This document shows positions 6,101 to 6,266 of a DNA stretch of 6,266 bases, piece after piece. Below the pieces are notes generated by a model, which saw only the letters and a program-made list of their open reading frames with translations, was not told where the DNA came from and did no database searches. The DNA is from Oligoflexus sp. (GTDB lineage: Bacteria; Bdellovibrionota_B; Oligoflexia; Oligoflexales; Oligoflexaceae). The stretch covers positions 1 through 6,266 of the forward strand of contig JASLCY010000149.1 in NCBI GenBank assembly GCA_030151925.1, read 5' to 3'. The translations under genes were made by a program, and so were the position numbers. Position 1 is the first letter of the stretch, and every line of letters begins with the position of its first letter.

Positions 6101-6266
6101 CGAAACTTTCCAACTTCGCCGCTACAGACGTCAAAACCGGTGTCACCGTCGCTGGTGTCGCCGGCTCCGCAACACTTGAATCCCATTCGAACTGCGCTGC
6201 TGATGGCGCAAGTAGCTGTATCGTCGACGGCACGAGCTATAAAGCCGCGAAGCTTTCTAACTTCGC
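3172..6266 (+). CDS. Giant repetitive lipoprotein with IPT/TIG-like domain and C-x7-C tandem repeats, 3' end outside the window
   Basis: The frame is open from 3172 to the window end (1031 complete codons) with no stop. ATG 3172 is the only usual start codon after the in-frame stop at 3109. It has only a weak ribosome site (GGTG, 3161-3164), but it yields a good lipoprotein leader, MYWLKTIIIGISFTLVEGC, with lipobox LVEGC and Cys19. Residues about 33-109 read like an IPT/TIG immunoglobulin-like domain (VIESVEPLALDAGDSLTIKG, ending SFSVVN). A bridging segment contains Cys128 (DQICQDVLYKDGNGLL) and Cys147. From Cys155 onward come at least 19 tandem units of 43-49 residues, each starting with a Cys pair and ending with a variant of GVTIAGVAGS. 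It is expected to be lipid-anchored and exposed on the envelope, perhaps as an adhesin, stalk or fibre; that role is inferred. Phage-tail and surface proteins carry broadly similar IKSGV-type repeats. The preceding gene lies 280 bp away, so it is probably transcribed separately. Confidence 0.85.
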   Translation, partial: MYWLKTIIIGISFTLVEGCSDLSVLQSTPGNKVVIESVEPLALDAGDSLTIKGHGLTKGIQVQVDGQSSDLTLDDTTTASLTMPSVTGKTTVKIDFYKNGLLLASFSVVNGKNNLGTVSANLDSDQICQDVLYKDGNGLLRQGTRNCAAAQPEPCKADGAVDCTATAEYPAVDKEGKLKNALQKIGSDVEIAGVKGLVPACDQDGQTNCFSSANFPALEAATAAGKITFGSSVGGIAGTATGSFSDCSSDGEIACLATANFPALDAAGADAKIIAGQTLAGISGTAAAGPANCTMDGQTNCVATPTLPAILKSGIDASRIRSGTSIVGVNGTLLDCTEGGAGCVVLGPTMAAAVTTGLGSKVVAGQRVAGVAGSAVVETHSNCTGNAQTGCITTATYQSGDLTNLSAGNIKSGVAIAGTTGTYGTACSADGGTNCLVDGTNYKAAKLANFAATDVKSGVTIAGVAGSAALETHSNCASDGAVGCVVLGPTYAAALLSNFAATDVKSGVTVAGVAGSAALESHSNCATDGAGSCVVDGTTYKAAKLSNFGATDIKTGVTIAGVAGSAALESHSNCSGNSQTGCITTATYQSGDLTNLSAGNIKSGVTIAGVAGSATLETHSNCASDGAVGCVVLGPTYAAALLSNFSNTDVKAGVTIAGIAGSASLESHTNCATDGAGSCVVDGTSYKAAKLSNFAATDVKTGVTIAGVAGSASLESHSNCSGNAQTGCITTATYQSGDLTNLSAGNIKSGVAIAGTTGTYGTACATDGGTNCIVDGTSYKAAKLSNFAATDVKTGVTIAGVAGSATLESHSNCASDGASSCIVDGTSYKAAKLSNFAATDVKTGVTVAGVAGSATLESHSNCSGNAQTGCITTATYKSGDLTNLSAGNIKSGVTIAGVAGSATLESHSNCATDGAVGCVVLGPTYAAALLSNFSNTDVKTGVTIAGIAGSATLETHSNCATDGAGSCVVDGTSYKAAKLSNFAATDVKTGVTVAGVAGSATLESHSNCAADGASSCIVDGTSYKAAKLSNF
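3634..6266 (+). repeat. Coding tandem repeat array, 19 units of about 129-147 bp, continuing past the window
   Basis: Counting from the first Cys codon, units begin at 3634, 3772, 3910, 4048, 4177, 4318, 4450, 4597, 4744, 4891, 5035, 5182, 5329, 5461, 5608, 5755, 5899, 6046 and 6193. Lengths in residues are 46, 46, 46, 43, 47, 44, 49, 49, 49, 48, 49, 49, 44, 49, 49, 48, 49, 49, then partial. From unit 5 on, three types recur. V type has GCVVLGPTY-AAALLSNF. D type has C(V/I)VDGTSYKAAKLSNF. T type has TGCITTATYQSGDLTNLSAG, in a 48-residue form or a 44-residue form that ends GTTGTYGTA. The order from unit 5 is V T44 D V D T48 V D T44 D D T48 V D D. Units 1-4 are much more divergent. Copies differ largely at synonymous positions. 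Confidence 0.92.
4891..6192 (+). repeat. Higher-order duplication with 864-bp period inside the array
   Basis: Units 10-12 (from 4891, types T48-V-D) and units 16-18 (from 5755, same types) lie exactly 864 bp apart. They differ at about 3, 5 and 2 residues respectively. A 53-bp stretch at 5071-5123 is identical to 5935-5987, including the rare variant NFSNTDVK found only in units 11 and 17. This points to duplication of a six-unit block. Unit 19 (D type) does not match unit 13 (T44), so the second block diverges in order after three units. Confidence 0.8.

Noticed and set aside
4654..6186. Several minus-strand frames with repeated CxxxGDAxDGxTGFDV-like text
   Set aside because: They are reverse-frame images of the coding repeat; each is broken repeatedly, whereas the + frame is continuous.
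3634..6266. CRISPR-like regular repetition
   Set aside because: The period is about 147 bp, in frame, with no short repeat/unique spacer structure; it is a coding tandem repeat.

Overview
The window is about 6.3 kb of mostly GC-rich DNA (near 60% in the genes) from a Gram-negative bacterium. It holds four genes, all on the + strand and all coding for exported proteins. Lipoprotein-type leaders, c-type cytochromes and a giant repetitive IPT/TIG-type lipoprotein together recall free-living or predatory Bdellovibrionota/Oligoflexia or other former Deltaproteobacteria. That taxonomic guess rests on style only and is weak.

Layout. (1) Positions 1-803 are the 3' part of a monoheme c-type cytochrome with Ser/Thr-rich flanks. 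(2) 22 bp later, 826-1917 encodes a diheme c-type cytochrome lipoprotein of the SO2930/HNE_0200 type. The two form an operon that probably ends at a weak terminator near 1957-1981. (3) A near-consensus sigma-70 promoter (TTGACT, 17 bp, TATAAC), with its -10 box inside an inverted repeat, drives 2070-2891, a secreted protein of unknown function with four cysteines. (4) A 280-bp gap (2892-3171) falls to roughly 30% GC in its core and carries a hairpin, a 14-bp perfect palindrome and an 8-bp dyad. (5) From 3172 to beyond the window end runs a very large lipoprotein: lipobox Cys19, one IPT/TIG-like domain, then at least 19 tandem units of 43-49 residues, almost every one with a C-x7-C pair.

How they work together. 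The two cytochromes plausibly pass electrons at the outer side of the inner membrane or at the outer membrane, each tethered by a low-complexity linker. The repeat protein is probably a separate surface or envelope structure. It is the most unusual item: its first units are divergent while its later units are nearly identical and arranged in a higher-order pattern with a period of 864 bp. No mobile element, RNA gene or CRISPR array was recognised.
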